From the NCBI RefSeq assembly GCF_025151535.1, contig NZ_CP102288.1:377501-441500 (forward strand): DNA of 64,000 nucleotides, given 5' to 3'. Below are positions 24,650 to 32,636 of the stretch, one piece after another; position 1 is the first letter of the stretch, and each line of letters opens with the position of its first letter. The translations under genes were made by a program, and so were the position numbers. Source of the stretch: Segatella copri DSM 18205. Its GTDB lineage: Bacteria; Bacteroidota; Bacteroidia; Bacteroidales; Bacteroidaceae. Under the pieces are notes generated by a model. The model made no database searches and was not told the DNA's origin. It was given only the letters and a program-made list of their open reading frames with translations.

Positions 24650-25546
24650 TTAACTTCTTGCTTTTCCTCTAAAACTGTTTCTTACCAGGGCTGATTCACA
24701 GGTCTCACAGAGATGTTCTGTGGCTTGATGGTGCTTGAAACCTTCTATCATGGCTTGGGCACGGGGTGAAGCCAGAATTTCTTCCAGCGATTGTTCAAGC
24801 AGGTTCCCAAGTGCTACATCTCCGTTGTGGTCCAAACAGCAGGGTACCAATGTTCCGTCTGCCAATACGCCTATCTGTTTGAGTAGGGCTTTACAGAAAA
24901 CTTCTCTTTTTTCTTCTCTGATACCTGATTTCTGATTTCCTTTTATCATTTCCTTTTCTTCGATATGGTTATCAAAGTTGGGCCATTCGAATTTTCTGTC
25001 AAACTCCAGATAGAGATTATTGGCAAGTCTGTAACCGTCAGGTCGTTCTTTCCAGGGTTTGGGAACAAATTTTTCGATGTGCCCCATTACTTCCTCATTT
25101 TCCAGGTCTTTTCCTCCTTGGTTCCAAAGTCTGAGAACTATGCAGGTTCCTTTCTCTGCTGCTTGGGTTGAAAAAGTCATCACCTCGTTCATGTAACTGG
25201 CAAGCTCTCCCTTGGCATTACTCTCGTGTGAGTGGAGCGAAAGCTGTATTTTGTGGGGAAGTGTGTCAAGGAGATCCATAGCTTTGGGTAGCAGAGTGCC
25301 GTTGGATGTAAGTACGGTTTTGAAACCTTTCTCTCTTGCCATATTGATAAACTCGGGTAGAAGAGGGTGTAGTAGGGGTTCGCCCATAATGTGGAAATAT
25401 AGGAAACAGACCTTCCCGCGTATCTTGTCGGTGAGCAGGTCGAATTCCTCAGCACTCAACTGTCTTTTCTTCCTTGTATGTTTTGGACAGAAGTGGCAGT
25501 TGAGATTACATGTATTGGTGATTTCTATGTAACAGCGATCTATCAT
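24650..25546 (-). CDS. Radical SAM/SPASM domain protein
   Basis: The 298-residue protein starts MIDRCYIEITNTCNLNCHFC, with the radical SAM CxxxCxxC motif at C13/C17/C20. A C-terminal SPASM-like cluster region includes 'GTLVPCCLDHNGDVALGNL' and a final 'HLCETCES', providing cysteines for extra 4Fe-4S clusters. Such enzymes modify peptides or proteins, but no precursor peptide gene is apparent nearby. The promoter at 25583-25614 fixes the ATG at 25546 and rules out the upstream extension. It is 8 bases from thiD and may be cotranscribed with the thiamine genes for no obvious reason. Confidence 0.85.
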   Translation of the reverse strand: MIDRCYIEITNTCNLNCHFCPKHTRKKRQLSAEEFDLLTDKIRGKVCFLYFHIMGEPLLHPLLPEFINMAREKGFKTVLTSNGTLLPKAMDLLDTLPHKIQLSLHSHESNAKGELASYMNEVMTFSTQAAEKGTCIVLRLWNQGGKDLENEEVMGHIEKFVPKPWKERPDGYRLANNLYLEFDRKFEWPNFDNHIEEKEMIKGNQKSGIREEKREVFCKALLKQIGVLADGTLVPCCLDHNGDVALGNLLEQSLEEILASPRAQAMIEGFKHHQATEHLCETCESALVRNSFRGKARS

Positions 25547-25582
25547 TGTCTTGTCTTTTCTTGCATATAGCTTACTTTTTAG

Positions 25583-25614
25583 CAAAGTTACATGTTTTCT
25601 TTGATATGACCAAA
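25583..25614 (-). promoter_or_regulatory. Promoter of the radical SAM/thiD/thiE unit
   Basis: TTTG (25611-25614) and TAACTTTG (25583-25590) on the minus strand, 20 bases apart; leader about 33 nt. Confidence 0.7.
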
Positions 25615-25694
25615 TAATATAGCATAATTTTGCATTTGAAGTCTTCTTGTCATGGATAGTGAATGAATATGAAGGAAATATACAAATACGGAAA

Positions 25695-25731
25695 TAAAAA
25701 AAGCCTTCTGAAATTTCTTTCAGAAGGCTTT
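25695..25731 (-). terminator. Terminator after tRNA-Ser
   Basis: A perfect 12-bp stem (25702-25713 with 25718-25729), a 4-base loop and a T-run on the minus strand. Confidence 0.8.
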
Positions 25732-25733
25732 TG

Positions 25734-25818
25734 CGGAGAGAGAGGGATTCGAACCCCCGGTACCTCTCGGTACGACGGTTTTCAAGACCGTTGTAATCGA
25801 CCACTCTACCATCTCTCC
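25734..25818 (-). tRNA. tRNA-Ser (TGA)
   Basis: The 85-base class II tRNA has acceptor GGAGAGA/TCTCTCC with G73, an anticodon loop CT-TGA-AA, a long variable arm (TACCGAGAGGTA) and a TTCGAAT T-loop. CCA is not encoded. Confidence 0.95.
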
Positions 25819-25864
25819 ATTGTTTTAGTCTGGATGACTATAGCTTGGTTTTCTTAAGCGGTTG

Positions 25865-25896
25865 CAAAGGTACTACTAATTTCTGGTTCCACCAAA
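25865..25896 (-). promoter_or_regulatory. tRNA-Ser promoter
   Basis: TTTG (25893-25896) and TACCTTTG (25865-25872) on the minus strand, 20 bases apart. Confidence 0.75.
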
Positions 25897-25999
25897 TTTT
25901 TTGCCAACTTTTTTTCATTTTTCTTCAAAAAAATGCGTTTTGGGGGCTAATAAGTGGCAAAATCGGCAAAAAATAGAGAGGTAAGGCTGAAAAAGACAA

Positions 26000-26065
26000 T
26001 AAAAAAGGGCTACCGCCGTAGCCCCAACCTTGATAACCTTAAATCTAATACTATGAAAAACACAC
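26000..26065 (-). ncRNA. Putative small RNA or conserved 3' element after thyX
   Basis: On the minus strand a TATTTTTG box (26068-26075) precedes about 65 bases ending in a GGGCTAC/GTAGCCC stem (26007-26024) and a T-run. The middle contains 'TTCATAGTATTAGATTTAAG', a word I recall from many Bacteroidetes intergenic regions, though I cannot verify that here. The -33 box is poorly spaced (23 bases). It may instead be only the terminator of thyX. Confidence 0.4.
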
Positions 26066-26151
26066 TGCAAAAATACAAAATATATCTATTCGTTATGTCA
26101 AAAGAATAGAAAATCTGTATTTTGAAAGGGCGATTTAATATTTTTTAAACC

Positions 26152-27027
26152 TTAGAGGTAACCTTTCTGCTTAAACTCTTCCATCAGTGGCAAGGCTAAA
26201 ATCTTGGCATCAGGATGTGGTGCACCGGTAGTACCTAATGCGCGAAGGTCGAAGAAATGTTTCCAGTCACTCACGAAAGCGGTATGAACCAGTTCTGTGT
26301 TGCAGTCCAATGGTAGGATGGCTCGTGCTTCCTGTGGTTTGCAACCTGCCTCTATCAGTTTCATGTAGGCATATTCGGCAGCCTGATTGGCGAATATCCA
26401 AGTTGTGAGTTTACTCCATTCTGCAGTTCTTCCTTCTGCAATGTCAGCACACATATCTTCTATTCGGTAGTCGCTGGGATCTTGTGAACCATCGAAGCCT
26501 TCTGCTTCTACCCATGTAGGCAGGTTGATGGTAATCTCGTTATCAAACTTATTCTTCGAATAGTTGCAGTATCGGGTACTCTGCTCTGCCATAGAGTTGG
26601 CACGATGACGGTTATATTCTCGGGTTATGGAAATCTGAGTAGTAAAATGAACGGTAATACGGAGTTCGTGCTTACCTTCTTCATAGTTGCTGAGGTACTT
26701 CAGGTTGTCCATCGCCTTGTTTTCTGCCAATACTCGGAGATTGGTTGTAATATAGTCTTTGCCGTCTAAAGTTTTCAGACGTGAGAACTTGTTGTGGGTA
26801 TAAAGCGGCAACTCTCCATGTTTGCATACCAGATACACGGTTCCATGTTCCAGCATGGCAAAGTGTTCACTCTGCACCATCCGATCCACGAAAGGTTTGG
26901 CAGAATTCACAGTGGTATTATTCTCACTTTTATAGCATACTCTTCCTGCTCGTTCTATCTGCTGGTAGATACCGAGTTCACCTGGTTTCTGTAACCAGAT
27001 TTCATACGATGGTCTTTGTATTTTCAT
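26152..27027 (-). CDS. thyX: Flavin-dependent thymidylate synthase
   Basis: ThyX makes dTMP from dUMP with FAD and methylene-THF. The signature 'RHRANSMAEQSTRY' sits near residue 140, matching RHRxxSxxExSxR. Other blocks are 'HFAMLEHGTVYL' and the C-terminal 'QEARAILPLDCNTELV'. The start at 27027 (MKIQRPSYEIW) gives 291 residues and fits the promoter at 27053-27083. With the dCMP deaminase at 12.8 kb it forms a thymidylate supply route. Confidence 0.95.
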   Translation of the reverse strand: MKIQRPSYEIWLQKPGELGIYQQIERAGRVCYKSENNTTVNSAKPFVDRMVQSEHFAMLEHGTVYLVCKHGELPLYTHNKFSRLKTLDGKDYITTNLRVLAENKAMDNLKYLSNYEEGKHELRITVHFTTQISITREYNRHRANSMAEQSTRYCNYSKNKFDNEITINLPTWVEAEGFDGSQDPSDYRIEDMCADIAEGRTAEWSKLTTWIFANQAAEYAYMKLIEAGCKPQEARAILPLDCNTELVHTAFVSDWKHFFDLRALGTTGAPHPDAKILALPLMEEFKQKGYL

Positions 27028-27052
27028 TTCTTTTTGTTTTTTATTCTGTCTG

Positions 27053-27083
27053 CAAAGGTACATTATTTTGTGCATATGGCAAA
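27053..27083 (-). promoter_or_regulatory. thyX promoter
   Basis: TTTG (27080-27083) and TACCTTTG (27053-27060) on the minus strand, 19 bases apart. Confidence 0.7.
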
Positions 27084-27138
27084 ATAAATCATGGCTTTTT
27101 TCGTCTTATATATAATTAAGGTGTAATAATTAGTAAAT

Positions 27139-27819
27139 ATGGAGATAAAACCAATAGCATATTTTCGTTCTCCCTTCAGTAGCAAGTTTGGCATACCCAA
27201 ACAGGCTGGATTGGTAGCTGAACTGGAAGGACAGATTGTTTTTGAACCCGAATTTCGTAACCCTGATGCGCTGCGTGGCATGGAGGGCTTTGATTATCTT
27301 TGGCTGATTTGGGAATTTTCTGCCAATAGGCACAAAGCGCACAGTCCGGTTGTTCGTCCTCCTGTGTTGGGAGGCAATGAGAAAGTGGGTGTCTTTGCCA
27401 CTCGAAGTCCTTTCCGTCCCAATAATATAGGTCTTTCATCGGTAAAAATTTCTCATATCGAATGGGAGACTCCTCATGGTCCTGTCATTCATGTTAAGGG
27501 AGCTGATCTTATGGACAAGACACCGATATTTGACATCAAGCCGTATGTGGTGTATGCTGATTCTCATCCTGGGGCAAGGAGCGGTTTTGTTGATGACCGC
27601 AAATGGCAGAAACTTGATGTAGAGATTTCTGAAGATGTAGACAGGCATCTGCGTCTGCAGGGATTGAATGCAGAAAAGATTGAAATATTGAAAGAGGTAC
27701 TTGCCCAAGATCCCCGTCCGCATTACCAGAAAGACCCTCATAAGGTCTATGGAATGCCATATGAGGGTCTTGATATTCATTTCACGGTTTGCGATCATAC
27801 GCTTACTGTTGTCAAGTAG
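27139..27819 (+). CDS. trmO: tRNA (N6-threonylcarbamoyladenosine37-N6)-methyltransferase
   Basis: TrmO (YaeB/TsaA family) adds a methyl group to t6A37 of tRNA-Thr using SAM. The 226-residue protein begins 'IKPIAYFRSPFSSKFG', then has 'EGFDYLWLIWEFS', 'GVFATRSPFRPNNIGLS' and 'DIKPYVVYADS', all signature blocks of the beta-barrel fold. It stands alone between two minus-strand genes. No TAnnTTTG promoter is evident in the short gap. A target tRNA-Thr is encoded at 20.2 kb. Confidence 0.93.
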   Translation: MEIKPIAYFRSPFSSKFGIPKQAGLVAELEGQIVFEPEFRNPDALRGMEGFDYLWLIWEFSANRHKAHSPVVRPPVLGGNEKVGVFATRSPFRPNNIGLSSVKISHIEWETPHGPVIHVKGADLMDKTPIFDIKPYVVYADSHPGARSGFVDDRKWQKLDVEISEDVDRHLRLQGLNAEKIEILKEVLAQDPRPHYQKDPHKVYGMPYEGLDIHFTVCDHTLTVVK

Positions 27820-27844
27820 ATTTCTTGAATGTTGAGTAGAAAAT

Positions 27845-29248
27845 TTACTTTGCGAAACTTTCAAAACGTACGTTTTCCAACAGAATTTTGCAGACAGCAT
27901 CGATATTCTTGGCTTCCTTGGTGTAGAAGATATTGGAGTTCTTGATGGTGATATCGTGTACCATACCTTCTGCACCATGTGCTTCAATACCTGTTTCGCA
28001 ACCTCGTACGTAGATGTTGCTCATGTGGATATCCTGAAAGTTTGGCAGGAATTCCTGCTTTACGGGAGTTGTCTGCTTCTGGGCACCTACATGGTTGTCA
28101 AAATAAGTGGTCTCAAAGGTGATGGCTGCATCCTTGATATCGGTCATGTAGATATGGTCGATATAGATGTTCTCTGATGTTCCACCTCTCTTCACTGCAC
28201 TTTTAAAGCGTAAACCGGTATCTGTTCCCTGGAAAGTATTGTTGCGAACAACAATATTCTTCATGCCGCCAGAGAACTCGCTGCCGATAACAAAACCTCC
28301 ATGGGCATGGTATACGGTGTTGTCCTGGATATTGATGTTTTCACAAGGACCTGCTGCCACACCTGCTGCGCCTGCGCCACCCTTCATGCAGATACCATCA
28401 TCACCAGCATCTATCACATTGTTTACGATGAGTACATCCTTACAGCTGGAGATATCAATCGCATCACCGTTCTGGGCATTCCAAGGACATTTTACGGTGA
28501 TTCCGTCGATAATCACATTCTTGCATCGGGTAGGGATGATATGGAATTTAGGACTATTCAGAAGTGTAACTCCCTGTACGAGCACATTCTCGCAACTGGT
28601 GAATCTGATCATGTGTGTTCGGTTTTTCTCCTGTTCGTCCATATTCTCAGCCACATTAGGTTTGTGCTTCAGGTTGAAAGGATACCAGATGTCACCCTTC
28701 TCATTTAGTGTTCCGCCCATAGTCTGGAATTCTTTCCATTCTACGTCACTAACCTTACTGCGCTTTACCGGTCTCCACCATTCTCCGTTTCCGTCAATGG
28801 TGCCCTCGCCTGTGATAGAAATATTTTTTCTCTTGCTGGCATTGATGGCTGGAGTAGCACGGCTTTCTTTCTTTCCTGTGGTCTTGTCTATCTTGAAATG
28901 ATCATTCTTGTCTTCAGAAAGAACGATGATGGCATTCTTTTCCAGATGCAGGTCAATATTGTCCTTCAGTGAGATGAGACCGGTGAGGTAGATACCTGCA
29001 GGCACATTAAGATGACCGCCGCCCATCTTGTTCAGTTTGCTGATGGCTTTGGCAAATGCCTGGGTATTCATGGTGAGTCCGTCACCATTACCGCCATATT
29101 CCAAGATACTGACATGATTGGCTGGGATGCTAGGCAATGTAGGTTGCTGCATCTGAACTGGTAAGTTCTGATAATACTTACTGTAATCTTTGGCATTGGC
29201 TGTCACAAATGAGAAACAGATCAATAAAGCTATTAAAATCTTCTTCAT
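27845..29248 (-). CDS. GH28 family polygalacturonase-like protein
   Basis: The 467-residue secreted enzyme has a signal peptide (about 1-19, ending 'VTANA') and a right-handed beta-helix. GH28 catalytic motifs are readable: 'NGDAIDISS' (NxD), 'DAGDDGICMKGG' (DD), 'HAHGGFVIGSE' (the His motif) and 'LRFKS' (RxK). It would hydrolyse alpha-1,4-galacturonan or related pectin chains in the periplasm or outside. It is isolated from the pectin locus at 57-64 kb and lies convergent to trmO and downstream of tRNA-Phe. Confidence 0.9.
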   Translation of the reverse strand: MKKILIALLICFSFVTANAKDYSKYYQNLPVQMQQPTLPSIPANHVSILEYGGNGDGLTMNTQAFAKAISKLNKMGGGHLNVPAGIYLTGLISLKDNIDLHLEKNAIIVLSEDKNDHFKIDKTTGKKESRATPAINASKRKNISITGEGTIDGNGEWWRPVKRSKVSDVEWKEFQTMGGTLNEKGDIWYPFNLKHKPNVAENMDEQEKNRTHMIRFTSCENVLVQGVTLLNSPKFHIIPTRCKNVIIDGITVKCPWNAQNGDAIDISSCKDVLIVNNVIDAGDDGICMKGGAGAAGVAAGPCENINIQDNTVYHAHGGFVIGSEFSGGMKNIVVRNNTFQGTDTGLRFKSAVKRGGTSENIYIDHIYMTDIKDAAITFETTYFDNHVGAQKQTTPVKQEFLPNFQDIHMSNIYVRGCETGIEAHGAEGMVHDITIKNSNIFYTKEAKNIDAVCKILLENVRFESFAK

Positions 29249-29328
29249 AAGCTTTTTAAGTTTAGTTTGTTTAATAAATTCTATACTTTGTCTTGTTTGT
29301 AATATCTGTTACCTTAAGGTGTGGATAT

Positions 29329-29369
29329 AAAAAAAGACGGCCCTAACCACAGTTAGTAACCGCCTTTTA
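29329..29369 (-). terminator. Terminator after tRNA-Phe
   Basis: On the minus strand an AAGGCGGTTACTAAC/GTTAGGGCCGTCTT stem ends in a run of T residues just downstream of the tRNA. Confidence 0.65.
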
Positions 29370-29381
29370 TGAAAGGAGGAG

Positions 29382-29454
29382 TGGTACCACCAGGAATCGA
29401 ACCGGGGACACAAGGATTTTCAGTCCTTTGCTCTACCAACTGAGCTATGGCACC
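29382..29454 (-). tRNA. tRNA-Phe (GAA)
   Basis: Acceptor GGTGCCA/TGGTACC, D-arm 'TAGCTCAGTTGGTAGAGCA', anticodon loop CT-GAA-AA and TTCGATT T-loop; one T-stem position is mismatched. CCA is not encoded. Confidence 0.95.
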
Positions 29455-29473
29455 ATCTTGCTTTTTGCGGTTG

Positions 29474-29504
29474 CAAAGGTACAATAAATATTTTAATTGA
29501 GCAA
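29474..29504 (-). promoter_or_regulatory. tRNA-Phe promoter
   Basis: TACCTTTG (29474-29481) with a TTGC -33 box (29501-29504), 19 bases apart, on the minus strand. Confidence 0.6.
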
Positions 29505-29565
29505 GAGAAAACGAAATATTTTCTCTTGCTTAATGTTTATTAACTAAATATCCCCTTGCTTGAAA

Positions 29566-30675
29566 TTAATCTTTCAGCGGATTCCAACCTTGTGCTTTCA
29601 GTTCAAATTCCTGTCCGTCTCTGGTAATGAGGAACTTGCCCAGATTTTCTTTGGTGATGTAGCCAATCTGCCTTACACCCTCCATAGTCTCAATCTTCTC
29701 GTGGTCACCGATAGGTACGGTAAAGAGAAGTTCATAATCTTCGCCACCATTCATAGCACAGGTGGTAAGGTTCATATTGAATTCTTCTGCCTGCACGGCT
29801 GTCTGGTAGTCGATAGGTATGTTCTTCTCATATACTCTGCATCCGCAATGACTCTGTTCGCAGATATGCATCAATTCACTGCTCAGACCATCGCTCACAT
29901 CCATCATGGCGGTAGGACGGATACCTGCCTCACGCAGTTGTGCTATCACATCTCCGCGTGCCTCAGGCTGCAGTTGTCTTTCCAGGAGATATTCCTTGCC
30001 GGCGAAATCTGGCTGGAAGTTGCGCATATTCTCTAAGTCTCTGTTCAGAAGAGCCAGTTTCTCGTTATCACCATTTGCTTTAGCCTCAGCCATCTTCTTT
30101 CGAATATCTTCTATCTGTCCGTAGTATACAGCCTTTTCGCGTTCCAGCAGTTGAAGTCCCATATAGGCACCGCCCAAGTCGCCCGACACACAGATCAGGT
30201 CTGTTTCCTTGGCTCCGTTGCGGTATACGATTTCTTCTTTTGCTGCTTCTCCGATACAAGTAATACTGATGGCTAAACCGGTGAGAGAAGAGGTAGTATC
30301 ACCTCCCACAATATCTACTCCCCATTTGTCGCATGCCATTCGAAGACCCTTATAGAATTCATCAATGTCTTCTACTTTGAATCGTTTACTCAATGCTATG
30401 CTTACCACCATCTGACGTGGGGTTCCGTTCATAGCAAAGATATCACTGATGTTTACCATTGCACTCTTGTAACCCAAGTGAACCATGTCAATATAGGTAA
30501 GGTCGAAATGTACGCCCTCCATCAGCATATCTGTAGTCATGAGCACCTCCTTGTCTGGATAATGCATCACGGCACAATCGTCGCCTACACCATAAACTGT
30601 AGACTCGTTTTTCTTTTCATAACCTTTGGTGAGATGGTTTATAAGACCGAATTCACCTAACTTTGAGATATCCAA
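29566..30675 (-). CDS. thiL: Thiamine-phosphate kinase
   Basis: ThiL phosphorylates thiamine phosphate to the active diphosphate. The AIR-synthase-like fold is shown by 'GEFGLINHLTKGYE', 'YGVGDDCAVM', 'TTDMLMEGVHFDL', 'VGGDTTSSLTGLAIS' and 'MMDVSDGLSSELMHI'. At 369 residues it is longer than the usual 320-330. The excess is a charged helical insert at about 180-225 ('EDIRKKMAEAKANGD...LLNRDLENMRN') before the 'ARGDVIAQLREAGI' block. The gene runs into purine nucleoside phosphorylase upstream with 26 bases between. Confidence 0.93.
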   Translation of the reverse strand: MDISKLGEFGLINHLTKGYEKKNESTVYGVGDDCAVMHYPDKEVLMTTDMLMEGVHFDLTYIDMVHLGYKSAMVNISDIFAMNGTPRQMVVSIALSKRFKVEDIDEFYKGLRMACDKWGVDIVGGDTTSSLTGLAISITCIGEAAKEEIVYRNGAKETDLICVSGDLGGAYMGLQLLEREKAVYYGQIEDIRKKMAEAKANGDNEKLALLNRDLENMRNFQPDFAGKEYLLERQLQPEARGDVIAQLREAGIRPTAMMDVSDGLSSELMHICEQSHCGCRVYEKNIPIDYQTAVQAEEFNMNLTTCAMNGGEDYELLFTVPIGDHEKIETMEGVRQIGYITKENLGKFLITRDGQEFELKAQGWNPLKD

Positions 30676-30701
30676 AATAAATAATAGTTTATAATTTATA
30701 C

Positions 30702-31511
30702 TTAAGATCTGCGGATGATTTCTCGCATAATCTCTGTCATCTTAGGCTGTGCGGCATTGGCTGCAATCTGCACCTCCTCATGACTGACTTCTACAGGTAC
30801 ATCGAAACCGCCAAGATCGGTGATGATGCTGATGCCGAAAACCTTGATTCCACAATGGCGGGCAACAATCACTTCAGGTACAGTACTCATACCTACAGCG
30901 TCACCACCCAATACACGATACATGCGATACTCTGCCGGTGTCTCGAAGGTAGGTCCCTGAACGCCAACATATACACCATGCTTTGCATCAATTCCCTTCT
31001 CCTTAGCGATATCGTCGGCAAGGTCGCGGAGTTTCTTGTCGTATGCTTCGTGCATATCCGGGAAACGTGGACCGGTAGGGAAGTTCTTTCCGCGCAATGG
31101 ATGTTCTGGGAAGAAGTTGATGTGATCATCGATAATCATCAGGTCTCCAATCTGGAATTCCGGATTCATACCGCCCGAAGCATTGCTTACAAAGAGGGTT
31201 TCAATGCCCAACTCGTACATCACACGTTCTGGGAAGGTTACAGCCTTCATGTCATATCCTTCATAGTAATGGAATCTTCCTTCCATAGCCATGATGTCTT
31301 TACCTCCTAACTTACCGAAAATCAGTTTGCCTGCATGACCTTGAACGGTAGATACTGGGAAGTTTGGTATTTCACTATATGGAAATTCATAACTGTCAGT
31401 TATTTCTGAAGCTAATTGTCCGAGACCGGTTCCCAGTATGATTGCTGTCTTCGGACTTGTTGTCATCCTTTCTTTTAGCCAGGATGCTGTTTCTTGAATT
31501 TTTTCGTACAT
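30702..31511 (-). CDS. Purine-nucleoside phosphorylase
   Basis: This trimeric-type PNP (269 aa) splits purine nucleosides with phosphate for salvage. It shows 'TAIILGTGLGQLASEI', 'VQGHAGKLIFGKLGG', 'MEGRFHYYEGYDM' and 'VSNASGGMNPEFQIGD', with the 'MSTVPEVIVARHCGI' block near 205. The start at 31511 (MYEKIQETASWLKER) matches the family, which means the first 116 bases overlap the end of lpxK in another frame. It is followed by thiL. Confidence 0.92.
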   Translation of the reverse strand: MYEKIQETASWLKERMTTSPKTAIILGTGLGQLASEITDSYEFPYSEIPNFPVSTVQGHAGKLIFGKLGGKDIMAMEGRFHYYEGYDMKAVTFPERVMYELGIETLFVSNASGGMNPEFQIGDLMIIDDHINFFPEHPLRGKNFPTGPRFPDMHEAYDKKLRDLADDIAKEKGIDAKHGVYVGVQGPTFETPAEYRMYRVLGGDAVGMSTVPEVIVARHCGIKVFGISIITDLGGFDVPVEVSHEEVQIAANAAQPKMTEIMREIIRRS

Positions 31512-32571
31512 AGCTAATAATTTTGTCGTTAAAATTATCTTCTTGTTCCAGCATGAAACTAACCTTGATAGGCAGTTCGTATATGCTTTTCTTAACTATT
31601 TCATAGAGTCCCTCTGTCTCTTTTAGTCTCACGGCATCTTTCTCTGTCGTGATAATCAGACGGGGTTCTGGCATCTGTTCAAACGCCTCGTTGATGCGTG
31701 TGATGTCTTTATTCTTGAAGCGATGGTGATCACCGAAACTCAGCGACTGCATACTCTTGACCATTGGCTTCAGGTCGTGTTCCATCTGTTTAGGCGATGC
31801 GATACCAGTAACCAGCAGAGCATGGTAGTTTTTCAACTCCTCCTTGGCTATCTGCTGGTCTTCGAAAACACCCTTTGGCGTATCATAGTTGATGCAGGTG
31901 AAGTAGAGCTTCTGGAAAGGGTAAAGGTCCATAGCCTTGGTGAGTACTCGAAATTCCATTGGCTTCAGGTCCTTTGGACATTTAGTGATAATCACAATGT
32001 CTGCACGGTTCTTACCGCTTAGAGGTTCTCTCAGTCTTCCTGCTGGCAACATCTTGTCATAGATGATCAGACGGTGGTAATCTACCAGCAGAATGTTGAT
32101 ACCTGGCTTCACATAGCGATGCTGAAAGGCATCATCCAGTAATACTACATCTACATCCTTGGTCGGTTCTTCATTCTGTAACTTTTCGATTCCTCTCACA
32201 CGCTTAGCGTCTACGGCTACATAGATATCGTCAAACTTGCTGTGCATCTGGAAGGGTTCATCGCCAATCTCTGACATTGTCGTATCTTTATCTGCCAGCA
32301 CATAGCCACTGGTCTTTCTTTTGTAACCACGTGATAGCACAGCTATCTTTACCTTGTCGTGCAACAAGCGTATCAGATACTCCACATGGGGAGTCTTGCC
32401 CGATCCGCCCACCGTGATGTTACCCACAGAAATGACCGGGATTGAGAATGACTGACTCTTTTTCAGTCCGATATCGAAGAGCCAATTGCGAAATCTGACC
32501 ATGCCGCCATAAATCCAACTCAGTGGTAGCAGCCAGTCGTTGATCTTGATAAGATCGCCTTCTGTTCTCAT
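31396..32571 (-). CDS. lpxK: Tetraacyldisaccharide 4'-kinase
   Basis: LpxK phosphorylates the lipid A disaccharide at the inner membrane. The 391-residue protein has an N-terminal hydrophobic region, Walker A 'GNITVGGSGKTPHVEYL' near 50-66, 'SRGYKRKTSG' and 'LLDDAFQHRYVKPG' blocks. The last 38 or so codons form a polar tail that overlaps the PNP gene by 116 bases. The family core ends around residue 350, so the tail may be an extension tolerated by the overlap. sppA lies 65 bases upstream in the same direction. Confidence 0.93.
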   Translation of the reverse strand: MRTEGDLIKINDWLLPLSWIYGGMVRFRNWLFDIGLKKSQSFSIPVISVGNITVGGSGKTPHVEYLIRLLHDKVKIAVLSRGYKRKTSGYVLADKDTTMSEIGDEPFQMHSKFDDIYVAVDAKRVRGIEKLQNEEPTKDVDVVLLDDAFQHRYVKPGINILLVDYHRLIIYDKMLPAGRLREPLSGKNRADIVIITKCPKDLKPMEFRVLTKAMDLYPFQKLYFTCINYDTPKGVFEDQQIAKEELKNYHALLVTGIASPKQMEHDLKPMVKSMQSLSFGDHHRFKNKDITRINEAFEQMPEPRLIITTEKDAVRLKETEGLYEIVKKSIYELPIKVSFMLEQEDNFNDKIISYVRKNSRNSILAKRKDDNKSEDSNHTGNRSRTISFRNN

Positions 32572-32636
32572 GTCTGTTTCCTTTCTCTTAATTCGGTATG
32601 TCTATATATTAATGTACGCATACCTTATTATAAATG

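Larger units (their letters stand above)
25819..26151. other. Intergenic region between tRNA-Ser and thyX
   Basis: It holds the tRNA-Ser promoter (25865-25896) and a possible small RNA with its own terminator (26000-26075). I see no protein-coding gene. Confidence 0.6.

Noticed and set aside
24642-25850. TPP riboswitch before the thiamine genes
   Set aside because: No thi-box sequences are seen; the upstream DNA is a short leader with a normal promoter.
26052-26108. 18-codon plus-strand frame starting MKNTLQKYK
   Set aside because: It lies antisense to the putative small RNA and has no ribosome-binding site or promoter.
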